64,000 bases of DNA. Origin: Pseudomonadota bacterium (GTDB lineage: Bacteria; Pseudomonadota; Gammaproteobacteria; Steroidobacterales; Steroidobacteraceae). The stretch lies in the NCBI GenBank assembly GCA_018241425.1, contig JAFEDU010000002.1:992001-1056000 (forward strand), written 5' to 3'. Numbering within the stretch: the stretch's first letter is position 1; each line of letters opens with the position of its first letter. Shown here one piece after another: positions 41,463 to 49,321 of the stretch. A program made the position numbers and the translations under genes. Below the pieces are notes generated by a model. It did no database searches and was not told the origin of the DNA. It saw nothing but the letters and a program-made list of their open reading frames with translations.

Positions 41463-42535
41463 GACCCGGCCCGGTAAGCCGGGTAGCTCGTGTAGCCCTC
41501 GGGCCCGGGCGTGTAGAGCGTGCGGCGGTCAAAGCTCGCGAGCGGCCAGCCCTCCCTGGAGCGCTCGACGAAGTCCGGGTTCGCGATGAAGGCGCGCGCG
41601 TAGGAGATGGCATCCGCCGCACCGCTGCGCACCGCCGTGTTCCCCGACTCGAAATCGAAGCCGTCATTGAGGATGCGCGCACCCCGGTAGTGCTCGGCGG
41701 CCAGCCCGAAGGCATCGAGCGCCGGGTCCGGGGAGCGCACCACGTGCAGGTAGGCGAGCCCCAGCGGGCTCAGCGCCTGAAGCAGCGCGCCGTACGTCGC
41801 CCTCGGGTCGGCGTCGTGCAGGTCATTGAAGGTGTTGCCCGGACAGATGCGGATGCCCACGCGCCCCGAGCCGCACGCGGCGACGAGAGCCTCGATCGTC
41901 TCGATGACGAATCGCAGGCGGCCAAAGAGTGAGCCGCCGTAGGCATCGGTGCGCCGGTTGGTGCCCGTCGACAGGAACTGCATCGGCAGGTAGCCGGAGG
42001 CGGCGTGGAGCTCCACGCCGTCAAAGCCGGCCGCGCGCGCCGCCCGGGCGGCTGCGGCGAAGGCTTCGATAGCGTCGGCGACTTCGCGCAGCGTCAGCGC
42101 TTCGGGCACGTCGAAGTCCACAAGGCCCGCGGCGTCGGTGAAGATGCGCCCGGCGGCCCGGATCGCCGAGGGCGCGAGCGTGCGCGTCCCGGGGGCCTTG
42201 TTGAGGTGGCTGCCGATGCGGCCGCAGTGCATCAGCTGCATCACGATGCGCCCGCCGGCGCCGTGCACGGCCTCACTGACCTGCCGCCACCCCTGCGCCT
42301 GCGCGCTCGAGCCGATCCCGGGCGTGCGCGCGTAGCCCTTGCCGTCGGGGACCGGCCAGGTGCCCTCGGTGATGATGAGACCGGCGCTGGCGCGCGCGCC
42401 GTAGTATTCGACCGCGAGCGGCCCCGGGAGGTCACCGGCAAGGGCGCGGTTGCGCGTCATGGGGGCCATGACAATGCGGTTGGCGAGACTAAGTTCGCCG
42501 AGCGCGAGCGGGCTCAGGAGCGGGGCGTCGGGCAC
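41459..42535 (-). CDS. Old Yellow Enzyme family NADH:flavin oxidoreductase
   Basis: A 358-residue TIM-barrel flavoprotein of the OYE/NemA type. FMN and substrate residues are visible in RIVMAPMTRNRA, IVMQLMHCGRIGS, FDGVELHAASGYL, and NRRTDAYGGSLFGR; the C-terminus has ARAFIANPDFVER. It reduces the C=C of enones or enoates with NAD(P)H. The His-x-x-Asn ligand pair reads HAAS, a variant in which Asn is replaced by Ser. In steroid context it could reduce a ring enone or an unsaturated CoA intermediate. It heads towards hsaB and shares an overlapping stop with it. Confidence 0.9.
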   Translation of the reverse strand: MPDAPLLSPLALGELSLANRIVMAPMTRNRALAGDLPGPLAVEYYGARASAGLIITEGTWPVPDGKGYARTPGIGSSAQAQGWRQVSEAVHGAGGRIVMQLMHCGRIGSHLNKAPGTRTLAPSAIRAAGRIFTDAAGLVDFDVPEALTLREVADAIEAFAAAARAARAAGFDGVELHAASGYLPMQFLSTGTNRRTDAYGGSLFGRLRFVIETIEALVAACGSGRVGIRICPGNTFNDLHDADPRATYGALLQALSPLGLAYLHVVRSPDPALDAFGLAAEHYRGARILNDGFDFESGNTAVRSGAADAISYARAFIANPDFVERSREGWPLASFDRRTLYTPGPEGYTSYPAYRAGS

Positions 42536-42542
42536 GGGACGC

Positions 42543-43214
42543 TCAGCGCACGCGGATCTTCGGGTCGGGACTGCCCCGTCGCATGCGCGTGAGGAATTCC
42601 CCGAGCGGCGCCGGGGCGGCCACCTCGGGGGTGTCGGTCCCCGGCGGTGCGGCCCAGAACTCCTTCCACGACGGCCACAAGTCGTGCCAGGTGCCCTCGT
42701 AGGGCTCGCGCCCCGGCCAGCGCATCTTGCGCTCGCCGACCGGCGGCCGGTTGAGGTCGGTCGCGTACCAGTAGCAGGGCAGGCGGCGCCGGAAGTACCA
42801 GCGCCCGGCGATGCGCTCGTACTCGTCCCAGTAGAGCATCTGCATGATCACCCACTCGGCGCCGGTCTCGTGCTCGTTCTTCGAATACACGACCCCGTGC
42901 GCATGGTCGGCGTCGGTGAACTCGATGACGTGGCCGCCGATGTGGTGCGAGGTGCCGGTGAACTGGTGGCGCAGCGTGTCATCGACCCAGCGCTTCAGGT
43001 GCGCGCGTCCGATGCGCTCGCGCCCCACCCGGATGTCGGGGGCGAAGAGGTTAACGTGGGCATCCAGGTCGCGCATGTCCAGCGACAGCGAGTACTTCGC
43101 CACCAACATGCGGATCTCCTCGATTGCCTCCAGGCGCGCCAGGCGTGCCGCGATCGAGCGCGGCGCTGGACGACGCGCGGTGGCCTTGCGGGGGACCTTG
43201 CGCCGGGCTGCCAC
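42543..43214 (-). CDS. NTF2-like (SnoaL-fold) protein with basic N-terminal tail
   Basis: A 223-residue protein. A basic tail (about 1-22) is followed by an NTF2-like domain (about 25-165): LARLEAIEEIRMLVAKYSLSLDMRDLD, FAPDIRVG and HHIGGHVIEFTD, then a C-terminal extension. GTG start directly follows the stop of the LLM flavoenzyme gene with no spacing, so translation is coupled. Proteins of this fold in steroid, lignan and aromatic clusters include isomerases, dehydratases and stand-alone binding proteins. The function here is not known. Confidence 0.8.
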   Translation of the reverse strand: MAARRKVPRKATARRPAPRSIAARLARLEAIEEIRMLVAKYSLSLDMRDLDAHVNLFAPDIRVGRERIGRAHLKRWVDDTLRHQFTGTSHHIGGHVIEFTDADHAHGVVYSKNEHETGAEWVIMQMLYWDEYERIAGRWYFRRRLPCYWYATDLNRPPVGERKMRWPGREPYEGTWHDLWPSWKEFWAAPPGTDTPEVAAPAPLGEFLTRMRRGSPDPKIRVR

Positions 43215-44090
43215 TCAGCGCCCGGTCAGCGGCGCGATCACGGCGTCGCCGAAGCGCCGGATCGCATCGAGCTGGGCCTGCAGGGTGGCGGCGGGATCGA
43301 AGCCCCAGGGAGCGACGCACGCATCGGTCACGCCCAGTTCGGCGAGCCTCCTGAAGTCATCGGGCTGCTGCGCCGCCACGTCGAAGCCGTGGATCTCGAA
43401 GTCGGCGCGGCCGGCGGTTCCCGCTGCGGCCCGCAGGCCGGCGAGCTCCGCAAGCAGGCTCTTGAGTGTGGCGAAGTCGGTGTTGGCCGAGACCCAGCCA
43501 TCTCCCAGGCGCGCGGCGCGCTGCAGCGCGGGCTTGGAGTGGCCGCCGACGATGATCGGGACCGGGCGGCTCGGTACCGGGTTCATCTTCATGGGGCCGA
43601 AGTCGTAGTTCTCGCTGTGATACTCGAAGTACTCCCCGCTCATCGCGCCGCGCAGGATCTGGATGCACTCGTCCATCAGGCGGCCGCGCTTCTCGAAGGC
43701 GACGCCGTTGTAGCTGAAGTCCTCGCGCCAGGGACTCAGGCCCGCGCCGAGCAGGATGCGTTCCTGGCACAGCACCGCGAGCGAGGAGAGCGCCTTGGCC
43801 AGCACCAGGGGCTGGCGCGTGGGTACCTTGAGCACGCTCGGGTAGAGGCGGATGCGCTGCGTGACCGCCGCCATCCAGCTCATCGCGACCAGGGGTTCGA
43901 TGAACGCCATGTGCTCGATGTAGCCGCGGATGGTCTCGGTGTCCGTGTAGGGATATTCGGAGTCCGTGCGCTTGGGGAAGAAGAAGCTGTCGGGCATGCC
44001 GATGGAGCTGAAGCCGGCCTCCTCGGCGGTGCGCGCGATGCTCTGGTAGTCCGGGTAGCGCGCGAATCCCAGTTGCAGGGTGAAGCGCAT
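43215..44090 (-). CDS. LLM-class flavin-dependent oxidoreductase
   Basis: A 291-residue luciferase-like monooxygenase-fold protein: LGFARYPDYQSIARTAEEAGFSSIG at the start, RIRLYPSVLKVPTRQPLVLAKALSSLAVL, GAGLSPWREDF, and PVPIIVGGHSKPALQRAARLGDGW, all typical of the F420/FMN-dependent LLM class. Whether it uses FMN or F420 cannot be seen. It is the first gene of a minus-strand operon with the NTF2-like and OYE genes and divergent from the acyl-CoA dehydrogenase pair. Oxygenation or reduction of a steroid-derived ketone is possible. Confidence 0.88.
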   Translation of the reverse strand: MRFTLQLGFARYPDYQSIARTAEEAGFSSIGMPDSFFFPKRTDSEYPYTDTETIRGYIEHMAFIEPLVAMSWMAAVTQRIRLYPSVLKVPTRQPLVLAKALSSLAVLCQERILLGAGLSPWREDFSYNGVAFEKRGRLMDECIQILRGAMSGEYFEYHSENYDFGPMKMNPVPSRPVPIIVGGHSKPALQRAARLGDGWVSANTDFATLKSLLAELAGLRAAAGTAGRADFEIHGFDVAAQQPDDFRRLAELGVTDACVAPWGFDPAATLQAQLDAIRRFGDAVIAPLTGR

Positions 44091-44207
44091 GGTGCAGGAA
44101 CCTCCCTAGGGGGCGGATTGAGACATCGCTATTGTGCGCGCCGCCGCCCGATATTTATACTCTAGTCCAAGTTTGTCCGAAAGCCGCCCGGCACCGGCCC
44201 TGAGTCC
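44091..44207. promoter_or_regulatory. Divergent promoter, LLM and acyl-CoA dehydrogenase operons
   Basis: The 117-base gap has an AT-rich core GATATTTATACTCTAG (about 44150-44165) suited to -10 elements in one or both directions. No convincing dyad is seen. The ribosome site before the acyl-CoA dehydrogenase ATG is weak. Confidence 0.35.
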
Positions 44208-45353
44208 ATGCAGTTCGAACACACCGAAGAGCAGCTGATGATCCGCAGCGCGGCGCGCGAGCTCCTGGAGAGCTACGACTCCGCGCGCCTGCGGGCGGCC
44301 ATCGGCGCCCCGGGCGGCTACGAGGCGGCGCTGTGGCAGCAGATGGGCGGCGAACTAGGCTGGTGCGGGCTGGCACTGCCGGAGCGCTACGGGGGCGCGG
44401 GCCTGGGCTGGATCGAGCTGTGCCTGCTGCAGGAGGAGCTCGGCCGGCGCCTGGTGGCCTCGCCGTTCTTCGCGAGCGCCGTGCTCGGGGCAGCGCTGGT
44501 GATGGAATGTGCCACCGAGGCCCAGCGTCAGGAACTCCTCAGCCCGCTTGCGCGGGGGCAGATGCGCTTCGGGTGCGCGATCACCGGGCCCGGCGGCCAC
44601 CCGGCACCGCAGGGGGTCGATGCGGAGATCACCTCGGCGGGCGCCAGCCTCAGGCTGAGCGGGGTCGCCGACTTCGTGATTCACGGCGACACGGCTGACG
44701 TGCTGCTGGTGCTGGCGCGCGAGGGTGGCGGCCTGAGCCTGGTCAGCATCCCGGCGGGTACGAGCGGGGTCCATGTGATCCCGCACGTGATGATGGACCT
44801 CACCCGCCCGATGTCGCGGATCGAGTTCCAGGACGTGACCCTCGGGGCGGATGCGCGGCTCGGGGCGCCGGGTGCAGCCGCGCTGCCGCTCGAACGCGCC
44901 CTCGACCTGGCACGCATCGCGCTGGCCGCCGAGGCAGTCGGGGCGGCGGAGCGGGTGCTGGAGATGACCGGCGACTACCTGAAGCAGCGCGTGCAGTTCG
45001 GGCGGCCGCTCGGCAGCTTCCAGGCGCTCAAGCACCGCATGGCGGACCTCATGACGGAGGTGGAGGCCGCGAAGTCCGCCGCCTGGTACGCCGCATGTGC
45101 AGCCCAGGAGCGGCCCGAGGAATGCGCCGAGGCGGCGGCGATCGCCAAGAGCTACTGCTGCGACGCCTTCTACAGCTGCGCTGCGGGTTCGGTGCAGCTG
45201 CACGGCGGCATCGGATTCACCTGGGAGCACGACGCGCACCTGTACTTCAAGCGGGCGCGCGCCAGCGCCACGCTCCTGGGTTCCCCGGTCTGGCAGCGAG
45301 AACGGCTGCTGCGGGTGCTGGGCCTCGGGGCCGCGGCCACGCCGGCGTTCTAG
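44208..45353 (+). CDS. Acyl-CoA dehydrogenase, non-catalytic-type subunit
   Basis: A 381-residue acyl-CoA dehydrogenase-fold protein (FGCAITGPGG in place of the usual TEPxxGSD, VQLHGGIGFTWEHDAHLYFKRA at the end). Aligned on QFGRPLGSFQ, the position of the IVD-type catalytic Glu is Ala235 (LDLARIA versus LDLERAM in the protein at 6160), and the C-terminal MCAD-type Glu position is also absent. It is followed 11 bases later by a second dehydrogenase that has the Glu. This is the arrangement of alpha2beta2 steroid side-chain dehydrogenases such as FadE28-FadE29, in which only one subunit is catalytic. Confidence 0.88.
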   Translation: MQFEHTEEQLMIRSAARELLESYDSARLRAAIGAPGGYEAALWQQMGGELGWCGLALPERYGGAGLGWIELCLLQEELGRRLVASPFFASAVLGAALVMECATEAQRQELLSPLARGQMRFGCAITGPGGHPAPQGVDAEITSAGASLRLSGVADFVIHGDTADVLLVLAREGGGLSLVSIPAGTSGVHVIPHVMMDLTRPMSRIEFQDVTLGADARLGAPGAAALPLERALDLARIALAAEAVGAAERVLEMTGDYLKQRVQFGRPLGSFQALKHRMADLMTEVEAAKSAAWYAACAAQERPEECAEAAAIAKSYCCDAFYSCAAGSVQLHGGIGFTWEHDAHLYFKRARASATLLGSPVWQRERLLRVLGLGAAATPAF

Positions 45354-45364
45354 GAGGGGACACC

Positions 45365-46549
45365 ATGCAGCTCGGATTCACGCCAGCCGAGGAGCGCTTC
45401 AGGAGCGAGGCCGCCGGCTGGCTCGAGGCGCAGCTGTCCGGCCCGTTCCGCGACCTGCGCGGGGAGAGCACGTTCAGTGCGCACCTCGAGCGGCGGCTCG
45501 AGTGGGAGCGGGCCCTGGGGGCGGCGCGGTACGGCTGCATCGGCTGGCCCGCGGCCTACGGCGGACGCGACGCCACGCTCGCCGAGCAAGTGATCTTCGC
45601 CGAGGAGTACGCGCGCGCGGGGGCACCCTGGCGCATCGGCCACATGGGTGTGGAACTCGCAGGCCCGACCATCCTCGCCTTCGGCACCGACGCGCAGAAG
45701 GCGCGCTTCCTGCCCCCGATCGCCCGGGGCGAGGAATTCTGGTGCCAGGGCTACAGCGAGCCCAATGCGGGGTCGGACCTCGCCAACGTGCGTACGCGCG
45801 CCGTGCTGTCAGGGCAGGGGGCGCAGCGCCGCTGGGTCATCGACGGCCAGAAGATCTGGACTTCGCTGGCCCAGTTCGCCGACTGGTGCTTCATGCTGGT
45901 CCGCACGGAGGAGGGCTCGCGCGGGCACAAGGGACTTTCCTACCTGCTGGTGCCGATGCGCCAGCCCGGCGTCACCGTGCGCCCCATCCGGCAGATGACC
46001 GGGGAGGCGGAGTTCAACGAGACCTACTTCACCGGCGCCGTGACGGATGCGGACCACGTGGTCGGGGCCCCGGGGGACGGCTGGCGGATCGCGATGGGGA
46101 CGCTGGCGTTCGAGCGCGGCGTCTCGACGCTCGGGCAGCAGATGGGATTTCGCAACGAGCTCGACGCGATCATCGCCGCCGCGCGCGCCAACGGCATGGT
46201 CGGGGACCCCCTGATCCGGCAGCGCCTGGCGCACGCGCACATCGGGCTCAAGCTCATGCGCTACAGCGCCCTGCGCATGCTCTCCTCGGCGCAGGCGGGA
46301 CGCCTTTCCAACGAGGCGTACACCTACAAGATTTTCTGGGCGAGCTGGCGCAAGAAGCTCGGTGAGCTGGCCGTCGACGTCCTGGGTCCCGCCGCCGAGG
46401 TTGCCGCGCCGACCTACGAATGGGAGCTTCTGCCGCGCCTGTTCCTCGGGTCGCGCGCCGACACGATCTACGGGGGCACCAACCAGATCCAGCGCAACAT
46501 CATCGCCGAGCGTGCACTCGGACTTCCCAAGGAGCCGCGCGGCAGTTGA
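45365..46549 (+). CDS. Acyl-CoA dehydrogenase, catalytic subunit of a pair
   Basis: A 394-residue acyl-CoA dehydrogenase. It has GYSEPNAGSDLA (129-140), WTSLAQ, Glu250 in LAFERGV at the place of the catalytic base of actinobacterial heterotetrameric steroid dehydrogenases (about residue 247), and IYGGTNQIQRNIIAER at the end. An excellent GGAGGGG site precedes the ATG. With the preceding gene it should form an alpha2beta2 enzyme that dehydrogenates a bulky acyl-CoA such as a steroid side chain or HIP-CoA derivative. Its stop overlaps the TTG start of a TetR gene. Confidence 0.9.
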   Translation: MQLGFTPAEERFRSEAAGWLEAQLSGPFRDLRGESTFSAHLERRLEWERALGAARYGCIGWPAAYGGRDATLAEQVIFAEEYARAGAPWRIGHMGVELAGPTILAFGTDAQKARFLPPIARGEEFWCQGYSEPNAGSDLANVRTRAVLSGQGAQRRWVIDGQKIWTSLAQFADWCFMLVRTEEGSRGHKGLSYLLVPMRQPGVTVRPIRQMTGEAEFNETYFTGAVTDADHVVGAPGDGWRIAMGTLAFERGVSTLGQQMGFRNELDAIIAAARANGMVGDPLIRQRLAHAHIGLKLMRYSALRMLSSAQAGRLSNEAYTYKIFWASWRKKLGELAVDVLGPAAEVAAPTYEWELLPRLFLGSRADTIYGGTNQIQRNIIAERALGLPKEPRGS

Positions 46550-47214
46550 ATTCCGTCCCCGCCACCGCCGCACGGGCAGAGATCCGGCGCCCGAGGTCCC
46601 GCCGCGCCGATGGCAAGGCACGCGTGCGTGCGGCACTGCTGGCCGCGGCGCGCACGCTGTTCGCGCGCCAGGGCGTGGCCGAGACCACCATGGACGACGT
46701 GGCGCGCCTGGCGCAGGTCTCCCGCGCCACGGCATTCAACTACTTCCCCACCAAGCAGGCGCTTCTCGAGGTGCTCGTCTACGAGATGGAGGCCCGGTTC
46801 CTGCACATCATGGAGGCGCTGTTCGACCGCCCCGGCACCGCCGCCGAGCGGCTCGCGGCGGTATTCTCGTGGACGGCGGCGAAGGTGGAGGAGACCCCAG
46901 GACTGTCGCGCGTGCTGATAGGTGCCTCCGAGACCACCTTCGGGGCCTCGCCCGACTCGGGGGTACGTACCGCGCGAACCTACCGCGCTTTCATGCGCGT
47001 GCTCGAGGCGGGACGCCGCGATGGCAACGTGCGCGGCGACGTGCCCGCGGAGGTGCTGGCGCAGATCGTCGGCGGCAGTTATGCCGGAATCCTGCACGCC
47101 TGGCGCGTCGCGAGGCGCTACCCCTTGCGCCGCAGGCTCGATGACGTGGCGGCGACGCTCGCCGAGCTCATCGCGGCGCGTCCCCCGTCCCGGCGGCGGA
47201 GCGCGGCGCGGTGA
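46546..47214 (+). CDS. TetR-family regulator
   Basis: A 222-residue regulator with a basic N-terminal arm and a helix-turn-helix at about 25-72: TMDDVARLAQVSRATAFNYFPTKQALLEVL. The C-terminal ligand domain has no recognised signature. The TTG at 46546 (overlapping the preceding stop, with AAGGAG about 11 bases upstream) is the only start that keeps the full DNA-binding domain. It is translationally coupled both to the acyl-CoA dehydrogenase gene before it and to the metallo-hydrolase gene after it (GTGA), so it probably regulates its own operon in response to an acyl-CoA. Confidence 0.85.
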   Translation: MNSVPATAARAEIRRPRSRRADGKARVRAALLAAARTLFARQGVAETTMDDVARLAQVSRATAFNYFPTKQALLEVLVYEMEARFLHIMEALFDRPGTAAERLAAVFSWTAAKVEETPGLSRVLIGASETTFGASPDSGVRTARTYRAFMRVLEAGRRDGNVRGDVPAEVLAQIVGGSYAGILHAWRVARRYPLRRRLDDVAATLAELIAARPPSRRRSAAR

Positions 47215-48245
47215 GCCTGCAATACCTGCCCTGGGAGCCGCCGGCCATCGGCGCCGCGGTCCCGATCGCGGCGGAACTCCAGTGGGTGCGCCTGCCGGTG
47301 CCCGGCAGCCTCGGACACATCAACGTGTGGCTGGCCCCCGGGCGGCGCGGGCGCGTACTCATCGACACCGGCATGCACCAGCCCGACACCGAGGCCGCCT
47401 GGGACGCGCTCGCCGCGAGCGCGCCCCTCGCCGGCGGGCTGGATGCGATCCTGGTCACGCACCACCATCCGGATCACTTCGGCATGGCCGCGAGGCTGGC
47501 CCGCCGCTTCGGGGCACCGGTGCGCATGAGCGAGCCGGCGCGCGCGGCGGCCGAGCGGGCGCAGGCGCCCCTCGGCGGGGCGACGCCCCAGGGACTGGCC
47601 GACTACCGGGAGCGGTGGGGCGTGGACTTCGAGGAGCTGTTCGCCAAGGCGGAGGCGCGCGAGGTGCTCGGCAGCATCGTGAGCGGCCTGCCGGTGCCGG
47701 GACCTGCGATCCGCGAGGGTGAGGTCATCGCCGAACTCAGGGACCCCTGGCGCGCCTCGATGCACTTCGGCCACGCGGACGGGCATGTCTGCCTGCACTT
47801 GGATCAGGCCGCTGTGGTGATCAGCGGCGACCAGCTGTTGCCCTCGATCTCGAGCAACGTGAGCCTGTACCCCGGCCTCGCCGCGGAGGATCCGCTCGCT
47901 GACTACCTTGCCTCCCTGAGGTTGCTCGCGCAGCTACCGGCCGAGACGGTGGTCCTGCCGGCCCATGGGCAGCCGTTCCGGGGAGCGGCGGCGCGCGCGC
48001 GGCAGCTGCTCGACGGCCATGCGCAGCGGCTGCGGCAGATCCTCGCCGGAACCGGCGAGCCACGCACGACCGCAGAACTGGTCGCGGCGCTGTTCGGTGG
48101 CCGGCGCCTGGACGGCTGGAATCGCTTGCTTGCCTACGGCGAGACACTTGCGCACATCGGCTATCTTCACGGGCGCGGTGGCCTCGAGCGCCTCGCCGCC
48201 GGGGGCGAGGTGCGCTGGCGCGCCTGTCGTGCGGACGTGATCTGA
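47211..48245 (+). CDS. Metallo-beta-lactamase-fold hydrolase
   Basis: A 344-residue MBL-fold protein. The metal motif is THHHPDH (about 83-89), with further ligands HFGHADGHVC (about 185-194), GDQLL (Asp about 205) and the final His in LPAHGQPF. A C-terminal helical extension (about 260-344) containing AELVAALFG is typical of the group with glyoxalase II and CoA-thioester or lactone hydrolases. GTG start overlapping the TetR stop. Thioesterase or lactonase activity in the acyl-CoA pathway is plausible; the substrate is unknown. Likely binds two zinc ions. Confidence 0.88.
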   Translation: MSLQYLPWEPPAIGAAVPIAAELQWVRLPVPGSLGHINVWLAPGRRGRVLIDTGMHQPDTEAAWDALAASAPLAGGLDAILVTHHHPDHFGMAARLARRFGAPVRMSEPARAAAERAQAPLGGATPQGLADYRERWGVDFEELFAKAEAREVLGSIVSGLPVPGPAIREGEVIAELRDPWRASMHFGHADGHVCLHLDQAAVVISGDQLLPSISSNVSLYPGLAAEDPLADYLASLRLLAQLPAETVVLPAHGQPFRGAAARARQLLDGHAQRLRQILAGTGEPRTTAELVAALFGGRRLDGWNRLLAYGETLAHIGYLHGRGGLERLAAGGEVRWRACRADVI

Positions 48246-48257
48246 CTGGAGGACCCC

Positions 48258-48692
48258 ATGCATCCTGCCGACCTGCAACTGCTCATCGACGAGGCGGCGC
48301 TGCGCCGCTGTGCGGAGCTCTATGCCACCGGGGCGGATCGCCGCGACAAGACCACCTGGGCGGCGATCACCACGGAAGACTGCGTGATCGAGGCGCCGGG
48401 CATCACGCTGCGCGGACAGCGCGAGATCGTCGCCGCGCTGGACATCATGGCGCAGCTATACGTGTCGACCCAGCACCGCGTGCACAACCAGCTGGTGCGC
48501 ATCCAGGGCGACCGGGCAAGCGGGGAGACCTACTCGGTCGCCGACCACCTGAGCGCCGGGGATGGGGGCCGCACGCTCCTCACCTGGGCGATCCGTTACC
48601 AGGACCGCTGGCGGCGGGAGGACGGGGCATGGAAGTTCGAGCACCGCTTCCTGATCCTGGACTGGACCGAGACGCGCGCGCTGCCGCCCTGA
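48258..48692 (+). CDS. NTF2-like (SnoaL-fold) protein
   Basis: A 144-residue NTF2-like domain protein: LIDEAALRRCAELYATGADRRDKTTWAAITTEDCVIEAPG in the first half and WRREDGAWKFEHRFLILDW in the last strands. A GGAGGA site lies just before the ATG. It is the last gene of the acyl-CoA dehydrogenase-TetR-hydrolase operon. This is the third NTF2-like gene in the window; such proteins are frequent in steroid and terpene clusters as isomerases or dehydratases. The reaction is not known. Confidence 0.82.
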   Translation: MHPADLQLLIDEAALRRCAELYATGADRRDKTTWAAITTEDCVIEAPGITLRGQREIVAALDIMAQLYVSTQHRVHNQLVRIQGDRASGETYSVADHLSAGDGGRTLLTWAIRYQDRWRREDGAWKFEHRFLILDWTETRALPP

Positions 48693-48710
48693 GGCCTCGA
48701 AGCCCGAGGT

Positions 48711-49133
48711 TCAGAACTTGAACGTGGAGAGCAGGAGGTTCGTCTCGCTCTGCGAGATGCCCTCGACGAGGCGAATGCGCGCCAGCGCGCGGTCGAAACC
48801 CTCGAGGCTGTCCGCCCGCAGCTCCGCGATCACGTCCCAGCGCCCGTTGGTGGTGTAGAGCGCGGCTACCGCCGGCTCCCCGCGCAGCGCGCGGATCACC
48901 GCATCGAGCTGGTTGCCCTCGACCGCGAGCGTCATCAGGGCGCGCACGCGCTGCTCCTCGACGTCGGGCTTGAGCCGCACGGTGTAGCCGACGATCGTGC
49001 CGTTCGCGGCCAGCTTGCCCATGCGGTTCTGGACCGTGGCCCGCGCGACCCCGAGGGTCTTGGCGAGCGTCGCCACGGAGGCCCGGCCGTCGTTACGGAG
49101 CAGGGCGATGAGCTGTCGGTCGGTATCGTCCAT
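48711..49133 (-). CDS. Lrp/AsnC-family transcription regulator
   Basis: A 140-residue Lrp-type protein: helix-turn-helix at about 5-50 (DRQLIALLRNDGRASVATLAKTLGVARATVQNRMGKL) and the RAM ligand-binding domain at about 65-135 (GRWDVIAEL, ESNLLL-like tail). These regulators sense amino acids. It is divergent from the ornithine cyclodeaminase and arginase genes across an AT-rich promoter, so it very probably controls arginine/ornithine breakdown in response to an amino acid such as arginine, ornithine or proline. Confidence 0.92.
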   Translation of the reverse strand: MDDTDRQLIALLRNDGRASVATLAKTLGVARATVQNRMGKLAANGTIVGYTVRLKPDVEEQRVRALMTLAVEGNQLDAVIRALRGEPAVAALYTTNGRWDVIAELRADSLEGFDRALARIRLVEGISQSETNLLLSTFKF

Positions 49134-49255
49134 CTATATTAATGAGTGGGCGGGTAGGACTGATCAAAACGCCAACTAAATCTATCAATACGATCATATA
49201 ACTGCAAATTCTGGTCACTTTTCTGGCTTTTTATTAGCCCTCACGGCAGGCGAAC
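49134..49255. promoter_or_regulatory. AT-rich divergent promoter of lrp-like and ornithine genes
   Basis: This stretch is the most AT-rich in the window, with TATATTAATG near the regulator start, CGATCATATAAC in the middle and CTTTTTATTAG towards the catabolic genes. GATCA occurs twice (about 49161 and 49191). AT-rich, bendable DNA is what Lrp-family proteins prefer, so it is a reasonable binding region. Confidence 0.45.
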
Positions 49256-49321
49256 ATGGCTCTGCCCGGCCCCATCAGGGGCCCCGCCATTCGCCACCTA
49301 AAGACGCCGAGGGGACAGGTC

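Noticed and set aside
48695..48709. CCTCG-AAGCC-CGAGG as a terminator between convergent genes
   Set aside because: Only a 5-bp stem with no T-run; too weak to list.
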